The translations under genes were made by a program, and so were the position numbers. A stretch of DNA of 64,000 nucleotides from Candidatus Coatesiibacteriota bacterium (GTDB lineage Bacteria; RBG-13-66-14; B26-G2; JAUVZD01): assembly GCA_030602715.1 (NCBI GenBank), contig JAUVZD010000002.1, positions 1 to 64,000 of the forward strand, given 5' to 3'. This document shows, one piece after another, positions 41,737 through 50,365 of the stretch (its first letter is position 1; every line of letters starts with the position of its first letter). The notes under the pieces were generated by a model that saw nothing but the letters and a program-made list of their open reading frames with translations, did no database searches and was not told the origin of the DNA.

Positions 41737-42177
41737 TTATTTGACCTTGATATCTATCTCCTTGGGCTTGACTTCCTCGCTCTTGGGCAGGACGATATTG
41801 AGCACGCCGCCCTCAAATGAAGCCTCCACATTCTCGGACTGAACGACGGTGGGAAGTTCCAGGGAGCGGTGGAAACTGCCATAGATGCGCTCCACGCGGT
41901 GGAAGTTCTCCTTCTCCTCCTCCACCTCACGCTTCTTCTCTCCCCTTATCACCAGGATATTGTTGCTGATGGAGATACTCACATCCTCCTTCTTTACGCC
42001 GGGCAATTCAGCCTTGATGCGGATCTCGTCGTCGGTCTCGCTTATGTCCAGAGCTGGAGCCCACAGGCTGATCTCTTCCCCCCGGCTTCTGCGGGAGAAG
42101 AATTCGTTGAACAGCTTGTTCATCTCGTCCTGGAAGGATGCCAGCTCGCGGAAGGGACTCCAACGAATCAACGCCAT
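41737..42177 (-). CDS. Small heat-shock protein, Hsp20/alpha-crystallin
   Basis: 146 residues from the ATG at 42177, with AGGAGG eight bases upstream; a GTG three codons earlier overlaps the site and is unlikely. Typical start (ALIRWSPFRELASFQDEMNK) and alpha-crystallin domain: WAPALDISETDDEIRIKAEL, PGVKKEDVSISISNNILVIR, GSFHRSLELP and the ending EASFEGGVLNIVLPK. The C-terminal IxI-like anchor is KEIDIKV. An ATP-independent holdase that would pass clients to DnaK, encoded just downstream. Confidence 0.95.
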   Translation of the reverse strand: MALIRWSPFRELASFQDEMNKLFNEFFSRRSRGEEISLWAPALDISETDDEIRIKAELPGVKKEDVSISISNNILVIRGEKKREVEEEKENFHRVERIYGSFHRSLELPTVVQSENVEASFEGGVLNIVLPKSEEVKPKEIDIKVK

Positions 42178-42286
42178 TTTCAGCACCTCCTATGCAAATA
42201 GTAGTTTTTTATCCTGCGCCAGTAAAGGGGCAAAATCCGTGCCAAATGGAGGGAGGGGGGGGAAGGAGGCACAGGTGATAACAGAC

Positions 42287-42311
42287 GAAAAGCCGGGCGG
42301 TCAGCCCGGCT
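42287..42311 (-). terminator. Terminator of the first TPR gene
   Basis: On the minus strand AGCCGGGC, short loop, GCCCGGCT followed by TTTTC; 20 bases after the stop at 42332. Confidence 0.75.
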
Positions 42312-42331
42312 GAGTTTGACTGAAGGAACAA

Positions 42332-43696
42332 TCACTTCTTTGCCATCTTTTCTTTGACTCCTTTGATATAATCTTCAACGATTTTTATCTCCCTGGGTAC
42401 GCCCAACTTGCGGAAGATGGTGAGGGCTTCCTCCATATTTTTCAAAGCCCCATCCAGGTCGCCCTTATCCATCAACACCAGACCGATGTTGCCCAGGTCG
42501 CTAGCCTCTCCCAAAGGATTGCCTATCATACGGTGAATCTTCAGGGCTTCCCGATGGCTCTGCAAAGCACCATCCAGGTCGCCCTTATCCATTAACACCA
42601 GCCCGATGTTGCCCAGGTTACTAGCCTCGCCCAGAGGATTGCCTACCCGACGGTGAATCCCCAGAGAATCTTGAAAGCTCTGCAAAGCTCCATCCAGGTC
42701 GCCCTTAAGTATTAACACACTACCGATGTTGCCCAGGTCTTGAGCCTCCCCCAGAGGATTGCCTATCCGGCGGTCAATCTTTAGGGCTTCCCGATGGCTC
42801 TGCAAAGCCCCATCCAGGTCGTCCTTCTGCGCTAACACAATCCCGATGTTGCCCAGGTCTTGAGCCTCGCCCAGAGTATTGCTTATCCTACGGTCAATCT
42901 TCAGGGCTTCCTTATGGCTCTTTAAAGCCCCATCCAGGTCTCCCTTTCGCCTCAACACATTACCGATGTTGCCCAGGTCACTAGCCTCGCCAAGGGGATT
43001 GCCTATAAGACGGTGAATCTCCAGGGCATCACGAAAGCTTTGTAAAGCCCCATCCAGGTCGCCCTTTTCTGCTAACACAATGCCGATGTTGCCCAGATGG
43101 GCTGAAAGGGCTTCATCCGCCTCATCAAATCCTCTTCTCTTTGCTATTTCTATTCCTTCACGGTGATATTTTTCCGCCTCCTCAAGTCTCCCTTTGCCCA
43201 TATCCACCAATCCCAGACCATTTAAAGCCCAGCAGCGTCCAGCGGTGTCGCTGGCTTTCTCGGCGATATGTAATGCCTCCCGGAAGTAGCCCCGGGCATG
43301 GTCGTAGTTACCCCGGTCATCCTCTATGTTTCCCATAATCGTGAGCAGTGCTGACCTCTGTGTGGGCTCCGTAGCCTGGTCCAGCGCTCTGTGGAAATGG
43401 TTCATCGCCGAATCCAAGTCCCACTTGGCGAGGGCTTCCTTGCCGGCTTCGAATAGTTCCTTTACCGGCTTCGGTGCTTTGGGTAAGCCGTCTTGATATT
43501 GGAGGATTTGGTCAAGTTTTTCTTGGGTTCGCGCATCTCGCGCTTCAAATGCACTTTTTTGTTCCTCAGTTCGCTTTTTCTGTTTAAAATACAAGAAAAC
43601 CATAATAGCAATACCAATAATTGCTACAACTAGACCAGCAATCATACCTATCAACCCAATATCTACTTCCCAGCCCCAAATGGTTACCCAATACAT
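42332..43696 (-). CDS. Membrane-anchored TPR protein with exact 40-residue repeats, paralogue A
   Basis: 454 residues. N-terminal membrane helix (LIGMIAGLVVAIIGIAIMVF), a short coiled coil, then TPR units. From about residue 205 there are six consecutive 40-residue repeats with consensus GNIGxVLxxKGDLDGALQSH then xEALKIxRxIGNPLGEAxDL, like the kinesin-light-chain/NB-ARC-linked TPR type, which form peptide-binding superhelices. The repeat units are 120 bases and near identical, so copy number can change by recombination. The C-terminus is lysine-rich. It lies next to a close paralogue; the cytoplasmic or periplasmic side and partner are unknown. Confidence 0.8.
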   Translation of the reverse strand: MYWVTIWGWEVDIGLIGMIAGLVVAIIGIAIMVFLYFKQKKRTEEQKSAFEARDARTQEKLDQILQYQDGLPKAPKPVKELFEAGKEALAKWDLDSAMNHFHRALDQATEPTQRSALLTIMGNIEDDRGNYDHARGYFREALHIAEKASDTAGRCWALNGLGLVDMGKGRLEEAEKYHREGIEIAKRRGFDEADEALSAHLGNIGIVLAEKGDLDGALQSFRDALEIHRLIGNPLGEASDLGNIGNVLRRKGDLDGALKSHKEALKIDRRISNTLGEAQDLGNIGIVLAQKDDLDGALQSHREALKIDRRIGNPLGEAQDLGNIGSVLILKGDLDGALQSFQDSLGIHRRVGNPLGEASNLGNIGLVLMDKGDLDGALQSHREALKIHRMIGNPLGEASDLGNIGLVLMDKGDLDGALKNMEEALTIFRKLGVPREIKIVEDYIKGVKEKMAKK

Positions 43697-43814
43697 ATCG
43701 TTTCCCCTTGTAAATAGATAATCATATAATCCTCACCTAAGCAATATCACAAATTCATCAGTTGTTCAAGGCTAAATAGAACACTTACATCATTATTGCC
43801 GAAGAAGGGCAATT

Positions 43815-43840
43815 AAGGCCCAGCCAGTTGGCTGAGGCTT
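43815..43840 (-). terminator. Hairpin between the two TPR paralogues
   Basis: AAGGCCCAGCC, AGTT loop, GGCTGAGGCTT (minus-strand AAGCCTCAGCC / GGCTGGGCCTT with one mismatch), downstream of the stop at 43898. Confidence 0.5.
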
Positions 43841-43897
43841 GGTTGCTTACATAAACACTCCCCTACTCCTCCCCTACACAAATCAAAACAGGGACAC

Positions 43898-45253
43898 TCA
43901 CCCCTTTGACATCTTTTCATTGACTATCTTGATATTACGTTCAACGATTCCAATCTCTCTGGGCGTGCCCAACTTACGGAAGATAGCCAGGGCTTGCTCC
44001 ATATTTTTCAAAGCCCCATCAAGGTCGTCCTTAAGCATTAACACACTACCGATGTTGCCCAGTTGATTAGCCTCGCCCAGAGAATTGCTTATCCGGCGGT
44101 GAATCTTCAGTGCTTTCTTATGACTCCCCAAAGCCCCATCCAGGTCGCCCTTATCAATCAACACCAAACCGATGTTGCCCAGTTGTCCTGCCTCGCCCAG
44201 AGGATTGCCTATCCGGCTGTGAATCTTCAGGGCTTCCTCGTGATTCTTTAAAGCCTCATTCAGGTCGTCCTTATCCATCAACACAAGACCGATGTTGCCC
44301 AGGTCATTTGCCTCGCCCAGGGGATTGTCTATACGACGGTCAATCTTCAGGGCTTCCTCAAAGCTCTGCAAAGCCCCATCCAGGTCGCCATTAAGCACCA
44401 ACACCAGACCGATATTGCCCAGATTACTTGCCTCACCGTGAAGATTTCCTATCCGACGGTAAATCCCCAGAGAATCTTGAAAGCTCTGCAAAGCTCCATC
44501 AAGGTCGCCCTTAAGCATTAACACACTACCGATGTTGCCCAGTTGATTAGCCTCGCCCAGAGAATTGCCTATCTCTTGGTCAATCTTCAGGGCTTCCTCG
44601 TGATTCTGTAAAGCCTCATTCAGGTCGCCCTTTTCTCTCAACACCAGACCGATGTTGCCCAGATGGGCTGAAAGGGCTTCATCCACCTTATCAAATTCTC
44701 TTCTCTTTGCTATTTCTATTCCTTCACGGTGATATTTTTCCGCCTCCTCAAGTCTCCCTTTGCCAATATCCACCAATCCCAGACCGTTCAAAGCCCAACA
44801 CCGTCCGGCGTTATCGCCGGCTTCATCGGCTATAAGTAAAGCCTCCCGATAGTGCCCCCGGGCATGGTCGTAGTTGCCCCGGTCATCCTCTATGTTTCCC
44901 AGGATGATGAGCAGTGCCGACCTCTGTGTGGGCTCCGTAGCCTGGTCCAGCGCCATGCGGAAATGATTAATCGCCGAATCCAATTTCCACTCGGCGAGGG
45001 CTTCTTCACCGGCTTGATAGGGGTCTTTTACCTGTTTTTCAGCTTGTAGCAAGCCGTCTTGATATTCAATTATTTTAGAAACTTTGGTATTAATGTCATG
45101 AATGTCTTCTTTGATTTCTGCTATCTCTAGATGTTGTTTTTCCAGTTTATATTTTCCACCTTTTCTGTGTATCATATATAGAACAAGTGCCGTTATTGTA
45201 ACAGCCGTTCCAACAGCACCAATTATCCATCCTATTATTTCCCATATACTCAT
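43898..45253 (-). CDS. Membrane-anchored TPR protein with exact 40-residue repeats, paralogue B
   Basis: 451 residues, same layout as paralogue A: N-terminal helix (IIGWIIGAVGTAVTITALVL), a coiled coil, the shared stretch LDQATEPTQRSAL and EDDRGNYDHARG, then repeats with consensus GNIGLVLxDKGDLxxALxxH then EEALKIxxRIGNPLGEAxQL. The repeat array again has about six near-identical units. N-termini of A and B are not similar in the membrane segment but the central and C-terminal parts are, so duplication was followed by divergence at the anchor. Function unknown. Confidence 0.8.
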   Translation of the reverse strand: MSIWEIIGWIIGAVGTAVTITALVLYMIHRKGGKYKLEKQHLEIAEIKEDIHDINTKVSKIIEYQDGLLQAEKQVKDPYQAGEEALAEWKLDSAINHFRMALDQATEPTQRSALLIILGNIEDDRGNYDHARGHYREALLIADEAGDNAGRCWALNGLGLVDIGKGRLEEAEKYHREGIEIAKRREFDKVDEALSAHLGNIGLVLREKGDLNEALQNHEEALKIDQEIGNSLGEANQLGNIGSVLMLKGDLDGALQSFQDSLGIYRRIGNLHGEASNLGNIGLVLVLNGDLDGALQSFEEALKIDRRIDNPLGEANDLGNIGLVLMDKDDLNEALKNHEEALKIHSRIGNPLGEAGQLGNIGLVLIDKGDLDGALGSHKKALKIHRRISNSLGEANQLGNIGSVLMLKDDLDGALKNMEQALAIFRKLGTPREIGIVERNIKIVNEKMSKG

Positions 45254-45522
45254 AGTTTTCCCCTTGGAAAATCTTCCTAATAAACTCCCGCCCCACCCAT
45301 ATCACAAATTCATCAATCGTTCAAGGCTAATCGGTTACAATGGTAAAAGCAAAAAGAGCGAGATACCTTCTCTGTCTCCTTTTCAGTCACTAAGCAAGTG
45401 AGATTTTAAAACATCCACAAACCCAATCGGAATTTTTATCTTGTAATCGCGAAGATATTTTCCTATACTATTTTTTACTAAGCAATATGTGAAAATTAGA
45501 AATTAAGTCCAAGGAGGGAAAT

Positions 45523-46302
45523 ATGAGAACGACTTCAATCATATTACTGGCACTACTTCTGGTGGCGGGAACGGCAATTGCCCGAATCGTCACCGGCGGG
45601 GGCTATGTCGGCATAGATTCCACGGAGACCAGCGACCCCTGGTGTCCCACCTACAACTGGATAGACGCCTCCTCGGGGGACGACTTCTTCAGCGCCTATG
45701 TTGATGACGGCAACGCCACTCAGCCTATACCCTTTGATGTCATGTTCTTTGATGTAACCTACGACGAAGACGACGACATGCACGCCTGCACCAACGGCTG
45801 GTTCAGCTTCACCTCGTCCAGCACCATCTATACCAACACCAGTATCCCCAACGGCGGCGAACCATATACCTCAATCTGCGTCTACTGGGATGACCTGGTA
45901 TATCGGGACATCACTCCCCACTCCCATATCTACAGCTATGTAGAGGGAACCAGCCCGGACCGCATCTGGGTGCTCTCCTATGTGGATATCTATGCCATTT
46001 CTTCCCCCAGCGACGACCCGGGCAGTTTCCAGGTGCAGATCTTTGAGGAGCCGAGCGAAAGCCCCTACAACAACACCATTGAGTTTCACTACCAAGATGT
46101 CTCCCTTGGCGGAACCGGGCACGATCACGGCGAATCGGCGACCGTGGGCATGCAGAACGAGAACAGCTCAGACGGTATTGAATACTCATATAATGAGGAC
46201 ATCCTCACCGATGATTTCGCTATCCGCTTCTACGATGAGGACAGACCCCCGGTCAGCGTCCAGCCCACCTCTTTAGGCAACATTAAAGCTATGTTCCACT
46301 AA
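45523..46302 (+). CDS. Secreted beta-rich protein (nidogen-like/peptidase-associated type)
   Basis: 259 residues with a signal peptide (MRTTSIILLALLLVAGTAIA) and AAGGAGGG before the ATG. The segment PFDVMFFDVTYDEDDDMHAC, then TNGWFSFTSSSTIYTNTSIP and ICVYWDDL resembles the beta-sandwich found in secreted Cloacimonetes/WOR-3-type proteins, where it often precedes a protease or a C-terminal sorting domain. Here no sorting domain follows; the protein ends soon after a GIEYSYNEDIL...FAIRFYDED segment. Probably exported to the periplasm or outside. No enzymatic motif. Confidence 0.65.
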   Translation: MRTTSIILLALLLVAGTAIARIVTGGGYVGIDSTETSDPWCPTYNWIDASSGDDFFSAYVDDGNATQPIPFDVMFFDVTYDEDDDMHACTNGWFSFTSSSTIYTNTSIPNGGEPYTSICVYWDDLVYRDITPHSHIYSYVEGTSPDRIWVLSYVDIYAISSPSDDPGSFQVQIFEEPSESPYNNTIEFHYQDVSLGGTGHDHGESATVGMQNENSSDGIEYSYNEDILTDDFAIRFYDEDRPPVSVQPTSLGNIKAMFH

Positions 46303-46327
46303 ACCGTTTCCTTTTTTGAACAACAAG

Positions 46328-46351
46328 AGCCCCAGCCGACCGGCTGGGGCT
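46328..46351. terminator. Bidirectional terminator between convergent genes
   Basis: Perfect ten-base arms AGCCCCAGCC / GGCTGGGGCT with a GACC loop, between the secreted protein gene (plus) and the cyclophilin gene (minus). Confidence 0.7.
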
Positions 46352-46374
46352 AAATTATCCAGGTAACGCCGTCC

Positions 46375-46983
46375 CTACTCTCCACCCACCTCCAGCACCA
46401 CTATGCGCTCTATTATATCCCCCACGATGATCCCTTTGGCGACATCTGAACCGGTAACAATCTTTCCGAAGGGCTCAAAATCCTGCTCATCCAGCGAGGG
46501 CATGGGGATGAGGGTGATGTAGAACTGGGAGCCGGAGATGATATCCCCCCGCTTCGCCATGGCGATGATGCCCGCATTCCGGTGACCTATGGGCGATTCC
46601 TCAAACTCCAGATCGTAGCCCGGTCCCCCGCCCCCCTTGCCGGTGGGGTCCCCGCTCTGAATCAGTTGCCCGGGGACCACACGATGCCACTTCAAGCGGT
46701 CAAAGAAGCCCTCATCAGCCAGCTTGATGAAATTGGCGGTGGTCTTGGGCATCTCCTCAGAGAATAGCTCCAGTTCAATGTTTCCACGCTCCATCTCAAT
46801 GACCGCCACTTTGGTGCCGGCGGGGAGATTCAGAGCCCTCTCGGAGAGTTCTGGAGGTGCTATCTCAGGCTCGGGCTCCACCACCTTCTCCTCCGGTTCG
46901 GCTTCTTCCTCCTGAGGTTTGGAACACCCGACTAGGGCTAGTGCAAAGAAGAGCACGACAAAGATGATGACACTCCACTTCAT
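46375..46983 (-). CDS. Lipoprotein peptidyl-prolyl isomerase (cyclophilin type)
   Basis: 202 residues. Lipoprotein signal with lipobox ALVGC (Cys about 20), then a long acidic-proline linker (EEEAEPEEKVVEPEPEIAPP). The cyclophilin domain follows: MERGNIELELFSEEMPKTTA then NFIKLADEGFFDRLKWHRVV, PGQLIQSGDPTGKGGGGPGY, IAMAKRGDIISGSQFYITL and FGKIVTGSDV. The F-H-R pair and SQF of the active site are present, although the usual WLDGxHxxF is DEQDFEPFG. Probably folds proteins at the periplasmic face of a membrane. GGAGG before ATG. Confidence 0.9.
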   Translation of the reverse strand: MKWSVIIFVVLFFALALVGCSKPQEEEAEPEEKVVEPEPEIAPPELSERALNLPAGTKVAVIEMERGNIELELFSEEMPKTTANFIKLADEGFFDRLKWHRVVPGQLIQSGDPTGKGGGGPGYDLEFEESPIGHRNAGIIAMAKRGDIISGSQFYITLIPMPSLDEQDFEPFGKIVTGSDVAKGIIVGDIIERIVVLEVGGE

Positions 46984-47286
46984 AAGCGCCTCCAGTTTAT
47001 GAAATAGGTGAAAGGTGTAGCTTAACCAGATTCTTTTCGTCTCCCGTCTATCCAGACATCCTACAGTTTGATTTAACAGGACGTATAAATATTATATGTT
47101 AGAGTCAGGAAAACTCCAGAGGAATTTATGCAGTAGATATGAATTTCAAGTCTTTCTTGCTAGCTGTATTTAAGGCGCATATGCTCACTTCTTTTCCTTT
47201 AATCTTTACTTCACCCAACCATTAATATATACTCTGGATTTGCAGAAAGAGGTAAGAGAGAGAATTAACACCCCTACTATGGTCAG
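46984..47286. other. AT-rich intergenic region
   Basis: Divergent spacer of 303 bases holding, by position, the promoters of the cyclophilin gene (minus) and the acetyltransferase gene (plus). No convincing -35/-10 pair, repeat or short gene was recognised. Confidence 0.4.
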
Positions 47287-47934
47287 ATGCCGATGGAGAT
47301 TACCGATTTAAAACTTTCCCATCTCAAAGAAGTGGTGAAGATACACTGCCAAGCTTTCCCCGATTTTAACCTCACCCTGATGGGCAGACCCTTCATCCAC
47401 ACCTATTACCTAACAACCATAATCTCTCCCAACGGCTTAGGCAGTGTGGCGTTGCAAGAGGGACAGGTCATAGCCTTCGTCACCGGCACCGTTGAGTCGG
47501 CGACTTTTCTATGGCAGGTCTTTTTGAAAAGCCCCCCCGCATTTATCCTGGGCATAATGCGCATCTGCACCATAAAGCCGAGGATGATGGTGGAGCTCGC
47601 AAAAAAAGCCTGGCGTCTCCTGCGCATAACCTTGAATCATCTCCTGCGTATCTCCCCCAAAAAACAGAAGACTGTAGTCAGTCCCTCCCCTCTGCGGGGA
47701 TATTTGAGCAGTATCGCTATCTCTCCCTCAGTGCGAGGGAGTGGAGCCGCATCTCTGGTAACAGCGCATTTCATGGAGCAGATGCGCGCCCGGGGGAGAA
47801 AGGAAGTCTATACCTCCACCGATGAGGGCAATGCTTCAGCTAACCGCTTCTTTCTAAAGGTGGGCTTTGAGTTTGTGGAAAGCTACAGGACGGAGCGGAA
47901 TCGGGTTTCCAATCGGTATGTGTATCGGTTGTGA
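47287..47934 (+). CDS. GNAT-family acetyltransferase
   Basis: 215 residues. The N-terminal part (ITDLKLSHLKEVVKIHCQAF) and the C-terminal acetyl-CoA-binding segment (LSSIAISPSVRGSGAASLVT) with the R/Q-x-x-G-x-G/A-like loop RGSGAA, then TSTDEGNASANRFFLKVGFE, are typical GNAT features. A hydrophobic/basic stretch in the middle (residues 70-130) separates the two, longer than usual, with several Lys/Arg residues (KKQKTVVSPSPLRGY). The target is unknown; neighbours give no clue. The ribosome-binding site is weak, so the start may be two codons later (MEITDL). Confidence 0.75.
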   Translation: MPMEITDLKLSHLKEVVKIHCQAFPDFNLTLMGRPFIHTYYLTTIISPNGLGSVALQEGQVIAFVTGTVESATFLWQVFLKSPPAFILGIMRICTIKPRMMVELAKKAWRLLRITLNHLLRISPKKQKTVVSPSPLRGYLSSIAISPSVRGSGAASLVTAHFMEQMRARGRKEVYTSTDEGNASANRFFLKVGFEFVESYRTERNRVSNRYVYRL

Positions 47935-47961
47935 AATCCGCCAGAAACACGAGATAAGAAA

Positions 47962-47988
47962 ACGCCCCAGAAAACTGGGGCGTTTTTA
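47962..47988. terminator. Bidirectional terminator between convergent genes
   Basis: ACGCCCCAG, AAAA loop, CTGGGGCGT then TTTTT on the plus strand; TTTTC follows on the minus strand as well. It serves the acetyltransferase gene and the dehydrogenase gene. Confidence 0.85.
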
Positions 47989-48010
47989 TTTCTATCTCCA
48001 AGTTTTGGTC

Positions 48011-49072
48011 TTATTTAATTTTCTCCGCAAAAGCCTTTGCCATATCCAAAGTGCTCGCCTTCCCTCCCAAATCGTAGGTAACCGTCTTGCCCTCGGCAAG
48101 CACACCGGCGATGGCTCTCTCCAACTTATCCGCCATCTCCTCCTCACCCAGCCAAGAGAGCATCATCTTCGCCGAAAGGCACATGGCAGTGGGATTGACC
48201 TTATATTGTCCTGCGTACTTCGGCGCCGAGCCGTGCGAGGGCTCAAAGAGGGCGTAGTTATCTCCGATATTGCCGGAGGCGGACAAGCCCATCCCACCTA
48301 TGAGCTGGGCGGCTTCATCGGAGATGATGTCCCCGAACATATTGGTGGTCACTAACACATCGTAGGATTCGGGGCGTTTGATAAGCCACATAGCCACCGC
48401 ATCAACATTTTCCTCGTCGTATTCTATCTCCGGGAACCGCTCAGCGACCTTTTTTGCCTCCCCCAGGAAAAGTCCGTCGGTAGCCCGGATGACATTAGCC
48501 TTATGCACTGCGGTTACCTTCTTCCTGCCATGCTTTCTGGTGTATTCAAAAGCCGCTTGCACGATGCGCCGACAGCCCTCGCGGCTGAATAGGCGGATGG
48601 AGATGGCTGAGTTCGCCGCATCCTTGACCTTGCCGGCCAAAAGCTCGTTAGCCATAAAATCATCCGGTATGGGGAAATAATCCAGTCCGGAGTATAACCC
48701 CTCGGAGTTCTCCCGGAAGATGATAAGGTCTATGTTATCCCGATAGTTGAGGGGGACGCCGGGGAAGGCTTTGACCGGGCGCATATTCACATACAGGTCA
48801 AACTTCTGCCGTATCTGCAGTATCGCCGACTTGAAGCCGGGTATGTTCGGTCGGGAGGTAATGGCACCGAAGAGGCAAGCCCGGGTGGACTCCAGCGATT
48901 TCCAGGTCTCCTCAGGGACGGTATTTTGATACTTCTCCCACATACACCAGCCGGCGCTTGCATCCACCCACTCCACATCCAAGCCCAAAGCTTCCAAGGG
49001 TATCATGCAAGCCTCCATCACATCGTGACCGATGCCGTCTCCGGGCAGGCGGCATATCCTGTATTTTGCCAT
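48011..49072 (-). CDS. Isocitrate/isopropylmalate dehydrogenase family, NAD-type
   Basis: About 353 residues from the ATG at 49072 (AGGAGG 12 bases upstream; a TTG four codons earlier abuts the site). Decarboxylating dehydrogenase motifs: LPGDGIGHDVMEACMIPLEA, FDLYVNMRPVKAFPGVPLNY, FRENSEGLYSGLDYF (substrate loop of the isocitrate-type, not the isopropylmalate RELTGG type), KKVTAVHKANVIRATDGLFL, DVLVTTNMFGDIISDEAAQL and EPSHGSAPKYAGQYKVNPTA. It could be NAD-isocitrate or homoisocitrate dehydrogenase; isopropylmalate is less likely. A second, NADP-type isocitrate dehydrogenase lies at 62936. Confidence 0.85.
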   Translation of the reverse strand: MAKYRICRLPGDGIGHDVMEACMIPLEALGLDVEWVDASAGWCMWEKYQNTVPEETWKSLESTRACLFGAITSRPNIPGFKSAILQIRQKFDLYVNMRPVKAFPGVPLNYRDNIDLIIFRENSEGLYSGLDYFPIPDDFMANELLAGKVKDAANSAISIRLFSREGCRRIVQAAFEYTRKHGRKKVTAVHKANVIRATDGLFLGEAKKVAERFPEIEYDEENVDAVAMWLIKRPESYDVLVTTNMFGDIISDEAAQLIGGMGLSASGNIGDNYALFEPSHGSAPKYAGQYKVNPTAMCLSAKMMLSWLGEEEMADKLERAIAGVLAEGKTVTYDLGGKASTLDMAKAFAEKIK

Positions 49073-49222
49073 TTTGCGGGTCAACCTCCTGGGACTAGGT
49101 CTTCTTCATAGAAAAGGGGCGGCGGGAAAGCAACCGACCACAAACCTACCATTAATTAAGTCATATTAAAAAAGAAGATAGTCTATAATAAGCCGACTGC
49201 GTTGTAAAGGGATTATCGCACC

Positions 49223-50365
49223 TCAAAATCCCCAGCTCACTCCTACTACCAACTCACTGATATTCCCCTCCACCAACTTGGAGGTCAGCTCGCCGAAGGT
49301 GGAGTAGAGACCGGCAATCTCCCAGCCCAGTCCCCTGCCATCCTCCGGCAGGAAACTTGCCCCTAAGGCGAAGCTTCTCACGGAAAGCTTCTCTCCGGCA
49401 TCAGTTTTGAGCGGGAAGGGATGCATCTGATAACCGAAATATAGGGCGGTATCCGGAATCAGCTGAGGAAACTCGACCGCAACTGAATAGGAGATATCGT
49501 CAAGATACCGCCGCTGGTAGAGCTGTTGAATGTCCGGGTGGGTGGAGGTGGTCTCGGTCCAGCGGGTCTGACCAAGACCAAGATAAACCACAAGCACCGG
49601 ATGGGAGAGCGAGAGACCCACCTGCCAGCGCAGGGGCAACCCCACCTCCTCATCAAAATCGCCACTGCGGTTGATGACCCCGTGGGGCATAACCGTCGCC
49701 CCCAATGAGAGACCCAGGTCGTTGAACGGGAGAGATGTGCGATACTGCACCCCACTGCGGATACGGTAGCCGTCAAAGGAATACCGCTCATTACGCCCCC
49801 CGCTGAAGGTGACTATATCCACCTCCTGACCGCCCAGCAGATAATCAAAAGCGCACCCCCAGGAGAAACCCGCCCAGGGCCCCAAACCGAAGCTGGCTGA
49901 GTAAGCCCGAATTCCCCCCGAATATTTCACGTGCTGGTCGCCCTCGGGGTCCAAGTCATAAGAGAGGTCATAAGCCAAAAAACTCCCCCCGCCCAAGTGA
50001 AGCTTTCTTAAGGGGGGGCTTGCGAATATAAGATATAAGCCATGAAGGTCAAGGTAATTTGCCTGAGGGAAGATACCCACATCGTCAATTCGTTCGCTGG
50101 TGTAATGGATGTTGAGGGCTCCGGACATCGTCCAGCGCTGATTGGCGGTCAAACCGGCTGGATTGCAAAGTTGCAATGAGCCGCCCAGAGCGGAGGATAC
50201 AGCCCCCTCACCCAGGACCTTCTCTCTGGGGCTGTGGAAATCCCGCTCAATTCCCACTTTCTTATCCACCGCCTCCTGAATCGGCGAGTGGGTAGTAATG
50301 TAGTAGGATTGGCAGGAGAGGAAAAGTAGAGAGAGTAAGGGCAGAACAAGCAGACACCTCTTCAT
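49223..50365 (-). CDS. Outer-membrane beta-barrel lipoprotein-like protein
   Basis: About 380 residues; the ATG at 50365 directly follows the MFS stop, and a GTG one codon earlier is also open. Lipobox-like LSLLFLSC, then GEGAVSSALGGSLQLCNPAG LTANQRW, the N-terminal hatch-like motif of PorV/FadL-like barrels. Many alternating beta strands follow and the chain ends in GVSWGF, an aromatic C-terminus of the kind that marks barrel insertion. It would sit in the outer membrane and could bind hydrophobic molecules or take part in protein export. No closer family recognised. Confidence 0.65.
   Translation of the reverse strand: MKRCLLVLPLLSLLFLSCQSYYITTHSPIQEAVDKKVGIERDFHSPREKVLGEGAVSSALGGSLQLCNPAGLTANQRWTMSGALNIHYTSERIDDVGIFPQANYLDLHGLYLIFASPPLRKLHLGGGSFLAYDLSYDLDPEGDQHVKYSGGIRAYSASFGLGPWAGFSWGCAFDYLLGGQEVDIVTFSGGRNERYSFDGYRIRSGVQYRTSLPFNDLGLSLGATVMPHGVINRSGDFDEEVGLPLRWQVGLSLSHPVLVVYLGLGQTRWTETTSTHPDIQQLYQRRYLDDISYSVAVEFPQLIPDTALYFGYQMHPFPLKTDAGEKLSVRSFALGASFLPEDGRGLGWEIAGLYSTFGELTSKLVEGNISELVVGVSWGF

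Noticed and set aside
42400-44700. Regular 120-base repeats that could be taken for a CRISPR-like or satellite array
   Set aside because: The repeats are in frame, contiguous without spacers, and encode TPR units.
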